A DNA stretch of 64,000 bases, from the NCBI RefSeq assembly GCF_002078875.1, contig NC_034413.1, forward strand, positions 58,276,433 through 58,340,432, read 5' to 3'. Below are positions 52,701 through 64,000 of this stretch, piece by piece. Source of the stretch: Numida meleagris (lineage: Eukaryota; Chordata; Aves; Galliformes; Numididae). Below the pieces are notes generated by a model. The model was not told where the DNA came from. It did not search any database and saw only the letters and a list, made by a program, of their open reading frames with translations. Position 1 is the first letter of the stretch; the number at the start of each line of letters is the position of its first letter. A program made the translations under genes and the position numbers.

Positions 52701-54044
52701 TGATTCCTCTCTAAGTTCAGTATGTTTATCTCTTGAGATTTTTGGAGGCTTTGTCAATTTCAGATCAGAAGCAGGTTGTTCCTCTGTTCATTCATCTGTC
52801 ACTGTCTGTTAGTTACTGAGGTTTGGCTTTGTGTTGTGTGGTGATAGTTCTATATATCCACATAAAACACAAAAATATTGAGTAGTATGTACTTATGGTA
52901 TTGCTTCTTCTGCTCTTGCAAAACCTCTATTTAGTTTAAAGAAATGGAGGAGTTTTTCTGCTTTACTTCCTTTCTCCTGATACATTGCTATGTGTTTTCT
53001 GAAACAGGAAATCTACGTCTTCATCAGCATTTTGTTACCTACCTAGTGAGTACCACTTGTAATTATCTTGTATTTTAATTCTTCCAACAATGTGCTTAAA
53101 TTTGAGGGTCTGGTCCTGCATATCGCAACCAAATTTTGTCTTTTCCAAACAGCTGCCATCAACTGTAATCAGAATCAAGGCTAAAAAAGCATGGATAAAT
53201 GGACAACAGGCTTCTTGCTTCTTCTGGATCCTCATGCTGTATTTACCAGCATTGGTATAACATTAGATGTTATATCTTTGGATTTCTGCAAACTAACCCC
53301 CTGGTCCTTTTCTCTGCCTTCACTGATCATGTTCACAACTTGCTTACATATGATGATGTATCAAAGATCCTGCTGAATTCAGTGTAAGTCACATCCATTG
53401 CTTTACACCTCAAAGGATCCTGTATAATGCCTTCAAAGCTGTGAATCAGGCTTCTTTCAAGTGAAGCATTCTCAAAGATGTCTGCTTGTCTAATAAATGC
53501 CTTCACTTTCCTGGTAATGTATCACTTCCACTTAAGAAATCAAAAGGTTCTTCTTGAAGAAAAGCTAGACATACGAACTACAACAGTCTGTCTGTTCATC
53601 AGAGTCATGCACCTTTTGATATTTAACACAAAAGGAAGGAGTTCGAGCCCTTAATACAGGCCCAAGTTCCTGGTGAACGGTGATGCTTCCAAGGCCCATA
53701 TGTTTTCATGGCTGCTTTATGCTGATTCCCATCAGGTCAGGAAAGAAAGATAGGACAGGACATGACAATAACCTAGATGTAAATTTTACTTCTGTCTGTG
53801 GATTGTGTGAGATGTCAGCTTTGAGCTGAGGTTCCACTTTACACATTAAAATATAGAAAAATTGATGAATATACTGAATACACTGACCATTTCTATGACT
53901 AAGGGAAAGCAATACATGTTTCTAGGCCACGTTTCGTCTACTTTTTGAACATGTCTAGGCAGTGAGAAATAGCAAACAAGAACTTCCTGGTTTTGTCCCC
54001 TTTCCATAAAGGGAGTCTAGACTATCTACTTCAGATGTGGAGTT

Positions 54045-54071
54045 TTCAGTCCACTTCAGATGTGGACTGAA
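54045..54071. repeat. Small inverted repeat
   Basis: A perfect 10-bp stem (ttcagtccac / gtggactgaa) with a 7-base loop, next to a direct repeat of 'cttcagatgtgga'. The mixed direct and inverted repeats suggest a local template-switch event. Confidence 0.85.
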
Positions 54072-56615
54072 GAGTTTACAAATTGGGTAATGTGAATTTC
54101 ACTGTCTGCCATGTGAATCTCACCATCTGTGCCTATACTGCTTATTGGTTCTTGGCAATGATATAATAATAGAGACTAAATCTACATTAGATACTGCAGT
54201 AGGCAGTCTGAACATGGTCTTGAAATGTTATTTAGGGTTCTTGAGTATAGGCTCCTAAGTATTTTAGGCACAATAAAACCACAGTAATTGGCATATTACA
54301 ATAAAAAAAGGATTTTACTGGATTAAGTATCTTTGAATAGTCTGGACTTCAGTTCTTTACTCTGCAAGGTTTTATTAATTTATCTGGGCAAGGATTTGTT
54401 TTGATTTGTTTTCCCCAGGCAGCATGTCCCTTTAGCACATGAATAACAAGATGGGCAGTCTGACATGGCTGGACAAACATTTTTATATATCCAGGAAGAA
54501 GGAAAGGAGTAGATTCATCATTGGTGGGACAATACTAGGAAGCTATCCGCGGTCTTTAATAGAAAGATGTTTGTTCCCCCCACCCCGGGGCCTGGGAAAA
54601 CAAGATGATGCTTTGTGTTAGTTTTTCAGGAAAGTAAAGAAGCAGGAGAAACATGGTCTAGCAGATTTGTGGCACTTAGGAACACCAACCTTTCAGACCT
54701 TGGAGGACTTTTTTGGATCCTGTTTTCCTATCTCTGATGCTGATGGGGAAGGGATAAAGAGGGACTCCCTGAGACAGTAACTGAAAATTGATGGAAGGAG
54801 ACTGATGCGATGAATAGATGTCCAGTTTCACCAGCTTCTGTGAAGAAGTAGTTACTGGTGATTCAATATTAAAACAGAATATGTTTTGCATACAACTCCG
54901 CAGGGCTGTAGACTGAATTTCTTTCTTTTAACATTTTTATTAGTAACTTGTCCGATGCAATAGAAAGAGTAAATGAATGCTGTAGAGGTTAACCATGCAG
55001 AGAATTGCAAAGACAAAGGAGGAGAAGGTAAAAATTAGAAGTAATTCTGGTATGTTGGAGACATGGTTGGGGAAAAAATCTGGGATAATATAACAGTAGG
55101 AAGTAAGAGACACTGGAATGAAAAATCAAGTGCACAAGCAGAGGGTAAGGAGTAGGTAGCATCATAATGCAACTAGTTCAGATAGCTGGAGATTTATAAT
55201 AGCTGAACAAGTAATTTTATGGTGTCATGGGAAATGAGCATATAAATAAAGAGTATCACTAGTAAAATATAAAAAGTTATCTGATCACTACCAAGGTTCT
55301 CTATATAAAACATTTTGTATAGGTTTACACACTCCTGCAGAAAACTTGAAGCTGCAAAAGAGAATTCAGGGACTATCAAATGAATGATCATTTTTATAGT
55401 AAAGATGATCTGTGAAAAACATTGAGAGAAAGAAAGGGCCTAACCCACCATTTCTATCAGTTCTAATTATTTTATTGCCTTGCCCTAATTTGGGCCTGAG
55501 CTCAAGTTTATATTTTACTTCAACATCTGAAATGGTAGAGAGTGAAGAAGACACTAGTAGGAAAAATGGCAGTGTGAAGAGGAAGTCTAAATCTTAGCTC
55601 AAGAAAGGGAAAAAATACATTTTTTCCAGCATGAACATTTTTCATTTACCCATTTGTTTGATAGGAATTATTTCTCCTAGATGTCAGTCTGAAGGTTAAA
55701 AACAATAAAATTTTTTTAAAAAAATCTCTCAAACTGGAAGGAATTAATTCTACTTGCCTAATTAATTTACTTTGGACTTCAAAACTGCAAGACTGGGTGG
55801 CGTGTTAGATTAGATTCCTTGGATATCTACTAAGTAATAATGATAATAAAAAAGAAACTTACACTTTCTTTAACTACTTATATAGGGAATTTTGAAGTTT
55901 TAATTTAGAAGTGGGTGTTTTTCTTTCCAGTCTGTAACTTGTGTTAGTTTGTTCTGGGGTTTGGAGGGTGAAACTGGAAACTAACACAAACTCTGCCAAA
56001 CTGTTCAAAATGAAAGCCTCTCTCCAGGGTGTGAAGTAGGTCATATTAGCATTTATTTTCAGGAATTTCTCCGTGTCAATAGGAGCATTGGCATCTGGGT
56101 TTGTTATGAGAAGTTTGTAAGGAAAACACAATGCATCCAATGTGGAAGAGTAACAGAAAACCCTGAGAAAGGGGCCTGGATATCTTAGGGCAGGAAAATA
56201 TTCTTATATTCTTTATTTCTGTTCTCTTCTTTTTGATTCATTCTGTAGCATACAACATTTGTAATGTTATTATAATAATTCCCATTTTGTCTGCAGTTGA
56301 ACTGGCAGATCTAATGTCTATCACAGTGAGGTCCAAATACAAGGAGCCCAAAACAAAAATGATAATAACAGCAGCTGGAGTCATCTCCATGGGAAAGGGA
56401 AGGAGGGGACCCTAAGGTCAGTGTGATGTCCTGGCAGCACTAACGCTTGCACTGGCTTCATCCTCTTGAATTCCACTGGGAGGAGCTTTGCTCTTCTGGA
56501 GGCAGGCAGGAAGGCTCAACCACTTACTCCAGATTCCAGGAAGCACTTGCGGAAGGAGACAGCTAGACAGACAGCCAGAAACACCCTTAGCACTTTGCAA
56601 TCCCAATTTCTGCCT

Positions 56616-56631
56616 CCCCCCNCCCCCCCCA
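56616..56631. other. C-run with one undetermined base
   Basis: A run of C interrupted by N at 56622. The true length of this homopolymer is uncertain, so any frame crossing it is unreliable. Confidence 0.95.
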
Positions 56632-57392
56632 CCCTGGGACTGCCCGGGACAGCAGCCTGCAGTCCCATATGGTTTTCTACCAGAAATGTCCTGTGGGGAT
56701 GTCATTAAGTTTTTGTTTTGTTTGCTGTTTGGAAAGGAAGGAGTAAATTCTTTCCTTCAGAAATAAGATGATGGCCTGCAGAATTCAGATCTGTGCTTCC
56801 TCTCTAGAAAGCAGTCTTCTTCCTTTACCTTTTCTCCATGCCTAGCTTCTTCATTAGCTCTCCTCATTGCCCTTCATGCCTGTTTTACCCCACTCCTTTT
56901 TATCCAGTTCTATTTCTTTCCATTCTTGTTTACTTATCAGCCTTTGTGTAAGAACTTTTTTCACACCCTTCCACTCCAAGATGCTTTATTTCTTGTTTCA
57001 AGTCTCTCAGCAATTCCTAGGGCCTGGATTTTTCTTCACAAGAGGAAACAGTAGATCTAGCATCCTTTTCCCTATCTCTGCACTAAGGCATCCTGAAAGT
57101 GGCAGGCTGAGATAAACATACATTCATCTCCAGTGCTCCCAGGTGCATCTCAGACAGTCTCCTTTATGGGAGAAAGAGAAGACAGATTTGTGCAAGAGAT
57201 GAATATCTTTAAGTAGCATTAAGAACAAGTGCTCTGGTCACTATCTGGGAAAGAGAGATGGCTTAAGCTCCCAGCTGCTCTCGCAAAGGCTGTCCTCTCA
57301 TGAATCAGAAGTGCCCTGGGAGGAGTGTATCCCCCTGATAGGGCACTGTAGCACAAGGTATCTCTCAGAAACCAAAAGACCAGCAGCAGAAA

Positions 57393-57553
57393 GATCACAG
57401 AATTGTTTGAATTGGAAGGGACCCTTGAAGGCCATGTGGTCCAACTCCTCTGCAATAAACAGGGTCACCTAAAACTCAGGGTGCTCAGAGCCCCATCCAA
57501 CCTGACCTTAAGTGTCTCCAAGGCTGGAGCATCCACCACATCTCTGGGCAAGA
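57393..57553 (-). mobile_element. CR1 LINE, 3' end fragment
   Basis: Complement-orientation CR1 tail: 'gatcacagaattgtttgaat', 'tggaagggacccttgaag', 'agccccatccaacctgacct', up to 'ccaccacatctctgggcaag'. Confidence 0.92.
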
Positions 57554-57904
57554 TGAACTTGCCTCTGTCTTACCTGGGAGAGTTTAGTTAGCCTTCAACG
57601 TGTGCCTAAGCACTAGGTAGAGTTGGGGGGTTGCACTGAGAAGGGTTGTGAGAGGAGATGTTATTTTAAATGCCCATGTGGCTGAGTGATCCCTGTGTAA
57701 ACACGCTGCAGGAAGAGGATGCCATATGTCACACACCCACGAGTCTTGCTCTCAGGGGACTGCCATACAGGAAGGAAAAAGCATTCCAGTGAAGGCTTCG
57801 TCCTGGCTGCCTCTCTTTTACTTTTTCCTTTCCTTGGGAGTATTTTCCGTCACAAGTAAACAAGAAAACCTGCTGTTACTGACCAGCCAGAAGGAGAGAG
57901 TTTC

Positions 57905-58436
57905 CCAAGTCTACTCTGCCCTCATGAGGCCCCACCTGGAGCACTGTGTCCAAGCCTGCAGCCTCCAGTACAGGAAGGATGTGGGGCTGTTGGAGCAGGT
58001 CCATAGGTGCGCCACAAGGGTGATCAAAGAGCTGGAGCGCCTCTCCTACAAAGACGGGTGAGGGAGCTGAGCTTGTTTAGTTTGGAGAAGAGAAGGCTGT
58101 GGGGAGATCTTATTGCGGCCTACCAGTACTTGAATGGAGGTTAGAAGCAGGAAGGGGACTGATGTGTTACGTGGTCTGATAGTGATAGGACAAAAAGAGA
58201 CAAAACTAAGAGGGGAGATTTAAGTTAAATGTTAGGAGGAAATTTTTTCTCAGAAGGAGATGAGGAGCTGGAACAAGTTTCCCAGGGAGCTGTGCATGGC
58301 CTGCCCCTGGAGGTGCTCCAGGCCAGGTGGGATGGGGCCTGGGCAGCCTGAGCTGGTGTGGGGCAGCCAGCCCACAGTAGGGAGTTGGAGCTGGGTGGCC
58401 TTAAGGTCCCCTTCAGCCTAAGCTGTACTATGATAT
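57905..58436 (+). mobile_element. CR1 LINE, 3' end including the end of the reverse transcriptase frame
   Basis: Sense CR1 sequence. The first part still encodes a recognisable C-terminal stretch of CR1 ORF2 (VYSALMRPHLEHCVQACS, then [20 protein letters not shown]), which is broken by a stop after KDG. It is followed by the 3' region ('aactaagaggggagattt', 'ctggaacaagtttcccaggg', 'ccccttcagcctaagctgt', ending 'tatgatattat'). It lies head to head with the copy at 57393-57553. Confidence 0.95.
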
Positions 58437-60485
58437 TATAAGCCCTAGTAGTTGATGCTGGTGTTCCTCATTGAAAGGGCTGAAGATCAGTCTTTTGTGA
58501 CAGCAGCTCATGGTTATGGCTAGAAGAACCTGCAGAGGTGGAGAAAAAAGGAAACTTGGGAAGGCATGTGAACTTAAATATCCTAGTGGGGGACTAAGGG
58601 TGGGGTCCTGGTGTGTGAATATTGTTCAGCTGCTTTGTGTTTTTATTTTTATACACCAAAAAAAAAGTAAAAAAGCAATTCTTGAGGAGGAATTCCTACA
58701 AAATCACCAGAGCATCTGGGAAGGGTGAAGGGTATGTTTTCCTGGGAGCAGAAAGAAGTAAATAAAGTACTTTTTGTGGTGTAACTTTAACAGTGAAATT
58801 TCAAGCAGTGAATTCCTGTTTCAGAAGGTGCAGTCTGTTTACTTTCATGTAGTGCTGCTTCTTTTCTCATGTTATCACTGTCAGAGGTTAAATTCCGAGC
58901 GATCAAGAAAGTTTTTTTTTTTTTAAAGCAATTCATATTTCTAAGCAGAACTGTAAGGCAGGACTGTCTAACTCACAGAATAGTCAGCAAGGTGCAAACT
59001 CATATCTAAGAAAAGAGATGGGTCGGTAGGAATCAAACGTTGTTAGTGTCTGGTAGCTGATGGCTGGTTGATGGGCAGTGACTTCCTTGCTTTTAATGCT
59101 CTCTTGTGTGAATTAATGTTGACAGTCTCAGACAGTGGAAGGAACAAACTGGTCAGGTTGGTTGAGCCATGTTGTCTGTGACCCTGGATACCTGATACTT
59201 ATGTTAGGGACTGGCTCCTGGTCTGTTATGGAGTTCGTGATTTGCAGCTTCTCAAAGCAAAGAAAGATGCTACAGTATTTACATTGTATGCTTGTTGTTA
59301 CACAGAATGTTCAGGGCTTTTAAATACCAGAATGAAAAAATGGAACATAACAAGTTCTTCACAGCTTGAAGGAGAAATGTTATTTGCAATTCATTCATAA
59401 TATAATTGAAATACAATTTACTTTATCTGCTCAGTTGTGAAACCATTTATTCAGGACAAAACTGTAACACAAAACACCGAGGACAAGGCACCTGAAAGGG
59501 TCCTCCCAATCTCTCCCTATTAGCAAGGATTTTAGCTTCTGATATGTGTTATAGGCATTAGTATTTTCTCCTTTGTAGAGTGGAAAGGATTTTTTTCTAA
59601 AATACTTCTATCAAATTTCTGAATTTCTGTTTTATAAGTGTGATGAATCAGACCAATGCTGTTTTGCATGTGGTTTTTAAAAATCAGTGATGAATCTTGC
59701 ATTCATGTCTGAATGTGCAAGTCATGATTTGTTTGGCTTTTTAAAAAAAGTATACCCCTTTCTTCTCTATGCTTTTTTTTTCCAAAATAACTGCCAGAAA
59801 ATTTTTTTTAACTTCTTACTTGAACGTGTGTTTCATTATTGACAGATGAGGGAAGTGGGAGAAAACAATTTTCCTCGTGCACATACAATATCAAATATCT
59901 ATTTTTTTTCTGTAAAATAAGCAATTTTTTTCATGCTTAAAAATACCAAATATTCTTTGAATGTTATCAAGCATTATGCTTTCCATTGGAAGCATAATGC
60001 AGAGGTTACATCCATAAAACGAAGGAGACTCTTCCACAACAGAAAACCAGACTGTGGATAATTTCCTACTCAAAGAGTTACACTATTCTTTCTGTTGGCA
60101 ATGTGGATACCCTGCGAGAAATTATTCAGTGAATTAATACTTGAGGAAGAAAGAAAAATGGCAGGAGAGAGTAAAATAAGCAAATAACTCTCATGAGCAA
60201 ACAAAAGGGTGTCGTAATGGGAAAACAAATTTCATTTGGCTTCTTAGTGAAGTAGCAGCTCCAGACTCCTGTGAACTTCACAATCCAAATGTTATCTTCT
60301 GTCATGGGGAGCAGCAGCTCTGCCTCCAGTGAGCCCTTGGAAGTTTGTGGCTATCCATTCAACCATCTTGCAGTATAGAGACTTTTCATAGAAGCACTGC
60401 CATTGGGCAAACTCGTGGAAAAAAAACACACATAGAATTTTGACAAATATGAGGTTATTTGTTATTTCACCTGCCACCTTTTGAG
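58437..60485. other. Unassigned sequence upstream of the candidate exon pair
   Basis: About 2 kb. An acceptor-like site (cattattgacag) near 59846 precedes a 24-codon open stretch without a good donor. A 30-bp palindrome lies at 59971-60000. No other feature is supported. Confidence 0.35.
59971..60000. repeat. 30-bp palindrome
   Basis: An 11-bp perfect stem (gcattatgctt / aagcataatgc) around a short partly paired centre. It is isolated, with no flanking transposon body. Confidence 0.85.
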
Positions 60486-60656
60486 CCCTCTTTCCATGAG
60501 GATCTGCTTTATGTTCACATTAATGCTACTTCTGTTCAGAGCTCTTTCAGAACACATGGGACTGCTGGAGGCAAGAAAATTGTTAAGAAGGAGAAAGGTT
60601 CATTAAATAGGCGAAAGATATTGAATTCTGCTTTAAGGAATGCCATTAACTTCCTG
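60486..60656 (+). CDS. Probable internal exon of an unidentified gene
   Basis: 171 bp, 57 whole codons, phase 0 at both ends. The acceptor is ttcacctgccaccttttgag and the donor CCTG|GTGAGG is close to consensus. The peptide begins PSFHEDLLYVHINATSVQSS and continues with a basic part (GGKKIVKKEKGSLNRRK), then LNSALRNAINFL. This mix of charged and helical residues looks like real protein. It joins in frame to the next exon at 61296. No protein family is recognised and no further upstream exon is established. Confidence 0.42.
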
Positions 60657-61295
60657 GTGAGGCAAATATGCTTGATCCATCAGAAATTTTTCTGATCAGC
60701 TCTCCCTTAAGGGTTGTATGACAGGGGAAAAGCAAACATATAGGGACCCACCATCTCTTGAAAACAGAACCACTGCAGGGCTAATTAAGCTTTTAATTAT
60801 TAAGAACAGATTGCCCAGAGGAGTGGTAGATGCCTTGTCCCTGGAGACATTCAAGATCAGGCTGGATGGGGCTCTGAGCAACCTGATTGAGCTGTAGGTG
60901 TCTCTATTCACTGCAGAGGAGTTTGCCTAGATGGCCTTTAAGGGTCCTTTCCAACTCAAATGATTCTATGATTGAGGAGTTCAAATGGAAGACTGTTCAG
61001 GGCTACTGTTCCAGTGCCTGACAAGATCCAGGAAAGAACATGTTTGCTGTGATGCAGAAGAAGGCATAAAAAATATAATCACCAAAAAAACTTAACCCCA
61101 AGACACATATTCAAGAAATCCTAGTGGAAATATTCTGATAGATTTTGACAGAATTGAATTGTTAATATTTATGAAGCCAGGCAAGACATGCAGATGGAAG
61201 CTGCTCCATAAGTGCGAAGCTTTGCTATTAATATTTATTCATGTGAAAGTGCTTATTTAGTTTTTAGGCAATTTTTGCTCCATCCTTTTCCCAAG
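60657..61295 (+). other. Intron of the candidate gene
   Basis: 639 bp from GTGAGG to a pyrimidine-rich acceptor (ttttgctccatccttttcccaag). It carries a CR1 3' end at 60802-60973 in the same orientation, as expected for non-coding sequence between exons. Confidence 0.4.
60802..60973 (+). mobile_element. CR1 LINE, 3' end
   Basis: Sense CR1 tail: 'aagaacagattgcccagagg', 'gatgccttgtccctggagac', 'aggctggatggggctctgag', 'gcctagatggcctttaaggg', ending 'tgattctatgattg'. Confidence 0.94.
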
Positions 61296-61589
61296 CAAAC
61301 TAACATTAAATCTGTGGGATCTGTGAATTCTCAGCTTCCCACTGCTGTCTGTGATGTAAATTGCTCTTTAAAGGAAAATGAAGAGAAACACAAAAGAGAG
61401 TTCAAGTCACAATGTGAAGGCTCTAGCTATTTGCAAAGAGCATTTCTTACAAGCACTGAACATTTGGACTCTTCATCAAGTGACATAAATAAAGTTTTCA
61501 GAACTGATCTTGTAACCTCTATGAAGTATAAAATCTCAGGGAAAAGATCTTGCCCACAGGACTTTCTCCCATTGTCATGGTTATTTTGA
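61296..61589 (+). CDS. Probable last exon of an unidentified gene
   Basis: 294 bp, starting in phase 0 after a strong acceptor (ttttgctccatccttttcccaag) and open for 97 codons to a TGA at 61587-61589. It begins QTNIKSVGSVNSQLP, has a charged middle (KENEEKHKREFKSQ), then a Ser-rich stretch (EHLDSSSSDINKVF), and ends FLPLSWLF. Joined to the exon at 60486-60656 it gives a 154-residue C-terminal part of a protein, hydrophilic and with no membrane segment or recognised domain. AATAAA signals follow at about 62006-62016. A second acceptor at 61267 is out of phase with the upstream exon. Frames of this length do occur by chance here, so the case rests on splice sites, phase and composition. Confidence 0.42.
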   Translation, partial: QTNIKSVGSVNSQLPTAVCDVNCSLKENEEKHKREFKSQCEGSSYLQRAFLTSTEHLDSSSSDINKVFRTDLVTSMKYKISGKRSCPQDFLPLSWLF

Positions 61590-62358
61590 TATGTGTATTT
61601 TAGTGTGTGTGCATATAGGTATATGTTTAGTGTATTTTGATATTCATGGTTGTTACTAGACTGTTTCATGATGGTGAGGATGAACACCGTGGTTTTCATA
61701 TATATATGCATATGAAAGCCTTGTTCTGTTCAGAAGAACAAATGTACAGAACAAGAAGTTCCTGCAAAACTTACTCAGGCAAGTAAAAGTTTCCTCTGCA
61801 TTCACTGTACATATAAGCAATCAATGAGATTTGCTGCCAGTAGTCTCTGAAATGTGGAAGAAATCACCCCCAAGGGGCTGACTTACAGAAGGCTCACTTC
61901 TTTTTTGCTTTTAAAAAAAGGAAACAAGCTCTACTCTCATCAGAAATTGTTCTATAAGTGGCCATAGCCGATGTCTTGACTTTTCTTTTTCTCTAAAAGA
62001 AAAAAAATAAAATAAACACAGAACCTTCTTAGTTCTTTTTCATCTTTCAATCATGTGCCTCATAGAGAAATGTTGGTTCCGGAAAAGATAATTACTCTAA
62101 TAAAATTATTTTTGTATAGTATAAAAGATGCACTTGTAGCTTCCCCCCCACCCCTTGGCATGGGTATGTTTCCTATTGCAGTTTTATATGTAAATATTTT
62201 GAGTAACTGCCTTTGCTTATTCCAGAATAAATTCTGGCTTTTCGCAAATGCACTTAAAATCTTATCCTCCCACAAAAGAAAAATCAAAATAAACATTTTT
62301 TCAAAGCAAACAAACCCCTCATCACCAGCCCTAGAGTCTCTGTGGCAGCTGAGTATCA
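61590..62358 (+). other. Possible 3' untranslated region of the candidate gene, then unassigned
   Basis: Follows the TGA at 61589. The first AATAAA motifs are overlapping copies at about 62006-62016, so a 3' UTR of roughly 420-440 nt is possible. The long frame starting at 62055 is partly made of the mariner fragment and is not a gene. Confidence 0.3.
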
Positions 62359-62476
62359 GGGCTGCTCCAAAAGCAATGCCTCCTGTTGTATTTTGTTGGC
62401 ACGAAACATCAGAGGCAGATGTTAGTCGTGGTAGAACCTTCCCATGACATTGTTACATTTGCTGCCATGTGGCAGG
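62359..62476 (+). mobile_element. Galluhop-type mariner, 5'-end fragment
   Basis: Starts with the mariner tip gggctgctccaaaagcaatg, followed by 'cctcctgttgtattttgttg', 'aacatcagaggcagatgtta' and 'gtagaaccttcccatgacat', to 'ctgccatgtggcag'. Only about 120 bp are present, with no transposase and no second terminal repeat. Confidence 0.85.
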
Positions 62477-64000
62477 TTACCCTTCCCTTACGCAAATAGG
62501 TGCGTATCCACTCACCTCAAAAACACGTTTAATGTTTCTCTGTCCAAGCGGTTTGTGACTGAAACTTGGATGTAGTTTGGTCTTGTCCACCACTCATGAG
62601 CTCAGAAGCTGGAAATGACAGAAAATAGGCAGAATCATGGCCTGTGGGCTGTTAGTAACCTGTAAAAATGTTGCTTTGTAGTTTAAACAATGAAGTCTCA
62701 TCCCAGTTTTGCTAGCCCTTTCAAGGTTATTCAGTTTTTCCTGTCTGCTACTCTGATCATCCTTTATTAATAACACCTTTCAACTTAATTAGAGCTCTCC
62801 TACTTCTATGTCATAATTCTTAATGAAAAATGTAATCTTAGAAGAATTTGATTATTACTGTTTCTAGAACAATAGTTCTCTATTTAAGACTATCTGTTTT
62901 TTCATCTTTGGCAAAACACTTGCTCACATCAATTAACTGAAAAATGTCCATGTTTTTCTGTGTAAGGAAAGCTGCCTGACAGAACAATATTTTAGCTGAC
63001 AGTAGGTTATGAGGACAAGTAGAAGAGTTCCTTCTTTGAACATTTGATGCTTAGCTTGAAAAACATAACCCACTGTCAAAGTACAATACAGAACAATATT
63101 AGAATGTTAGTGGGCTGGACTGTTGGTCTAGAAAATCAAAATTTCTACATCTTATCTTGCATTCTACCTGACAAAAAAAGAATTTGTGATTGCAGCCCTC
63201 TGTATCTTAATCCTGCAGGCAGCTCAGCACCATGCAGCTGTTTGCTCACTCTCCCCCAAGTGAATGAGGGGGAGAACTGGAAACAAAATAGAACATGTAG
63301 ATTGAGATAAAAATTACTTTCTGAAACAGAGAAGGAAATGAGAGAAATTGTGATATATAAATATATCAAAAACTATATATAACACTAACGTTTGTTCATA
63401 TGTATATTATTTATGTAATATATAATACACATATGTAAAGTATGTATGCCACAGCAACTATCAAAACATCAGTGTGCTATTAACACAGTCTCAGCTGAAA
63501 CCGTGACACAACCAAAATAAATACCTGCAGCCTCTGCATTGCAAAGCATCAGTCAATATCGATATAACTATCAGGCAAAATAATGTTCTACTGTGTCTTG
63601 TTATCCTGTCAAGATAATCCATGCGAATAGTCTTTATGCATAAATGTCTTATTCAGATACTTGGATGCAATCCATCAAACACTTCTCATCCATTAAATAT
63701 AATTATATGCTTTGTTGGAATAACCAGATGTTTAGTGTTGAGCAGAGCAGATGTCTCTGCTTCATATTGGAAGGTTATAAACCTATTTACACCAGCAATA
63801 AACTACAAGTATTAAAATGACGGAGGAAGTGAGTATTTTTCACTTCACTTTGGCAAATTGCCAGTAAATCATTCTCTTTGGATTAGCTTAAAAAGATGCT
63901 AAACTTGCTACAGGGTGAATTTGACATAGGAAGCTGTAAGACTTGGCAGACCTTTTGTAATGAGTGTAATGATGACCACTTTGGGCTCCTTTGGACGTAA
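62477..64000. other. Unassigned sequence
   Basis: No gene, RNA or named repeat supported. A strongly AT-rich tract of imperfect ATATAT repeats lies around 63351-63440. Confidence 0.4.

Larger units (their letters stand above)
47986..57392. other. Large unassigned region
   Basis: About 9.4 kb without a gene or named repeat I can support. Several minus-strand frames read somewhat like protein (50481-50735, with NTTLPGMFSFLTELGTPALL; 55874-56140, with KLLITNPDANAPIDTEKF), as does a plus-strand frame near 53191-53387. None has supporting splice sites or a recognised motif, and they may be worn transposon or retroelement remnants. Small hairpins lie at 49682-49706 and 54045-54071. An undetermined base at 56622 interrupts a C-run. 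Confidence 0.35.

Noticed and set aside
62055..62447. 130-codon plus-strand open frame
   Set aside because: Its C-terminal part is read through the Galluhop fragment and the rest lies in the presumed 3' UTR.

Overview
The window is nuclear DNA from a bird, probably a galliform. It is AT-rich, intron- and intergenic-like sequence with no operons or bacterial-type genes. It contains at least ten CR1 LINE 3' ends, the dominant avian repeat. It also contains two short pieces matching the 5' end of the Galluhop/Mariner1_GG mariner, and one well-preserved solo retroviral LTR. The very numerous 60-130-codon open frames are mostly what chance gives in this much AT-rich DNA, so I annotate only frames supported by homology, splice sites or phase.

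The one securely recognised gene is glycophorin C (GYPC), on the minus strand. Its last exon (13715-13911) encodes the end of the membrane segment, the juxtamembrane protein 4.1-binding stretch and the EYFI PDZ-binding C terminus that binds p55/MPP1. The exon before it (16309-16359) joins in phase and supplies the outer part of the membrane segment. A likely first coding exon lies 23 kb upstream (39208-39241): it has an ATG just after an in-frame stop, two overlapping N-glycosylation sequons and a GTGAGT donor in the required phase. A 66-bp phase 1-1 exon candidate at 32329-32394 would lengthen the Ser/Thr/Pro-rich outer domain. The model gives 93 residues without it and 115 with it; human GPC has 128.

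Layout: 1-13.3 kb is the region downstream of GYPC, holding two CR1 pieces, a 36-bp perfect tandem duplication, poly-T and TA tracts. From 13.3 to 39.5 kb is GYPC with its introns, which carry several CR1 3' ends and a same-strand solo LTR (22912-23440). From 39.5 to 64 kb is upstream of GYPC. That part holds a 56-bp near-perfect palindrome at 40173-40228, CR1 copies, two Galluhop fragments and a probable unidentified plus-strand gene. The support for that gene is two phase-compatible exons with strong splice sites (60486-60656 and 61296-61589), ending in a stop and followed by AATAAA. A third protein-like plus-strand frame at 47504-47835 may belong to it, but that is not shown.

No complete novel system is visible. 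The items most worth follow-up are the bird GYPC structure with its very short ectodomain, the unidentified plus-strand gene, and the palindrome.
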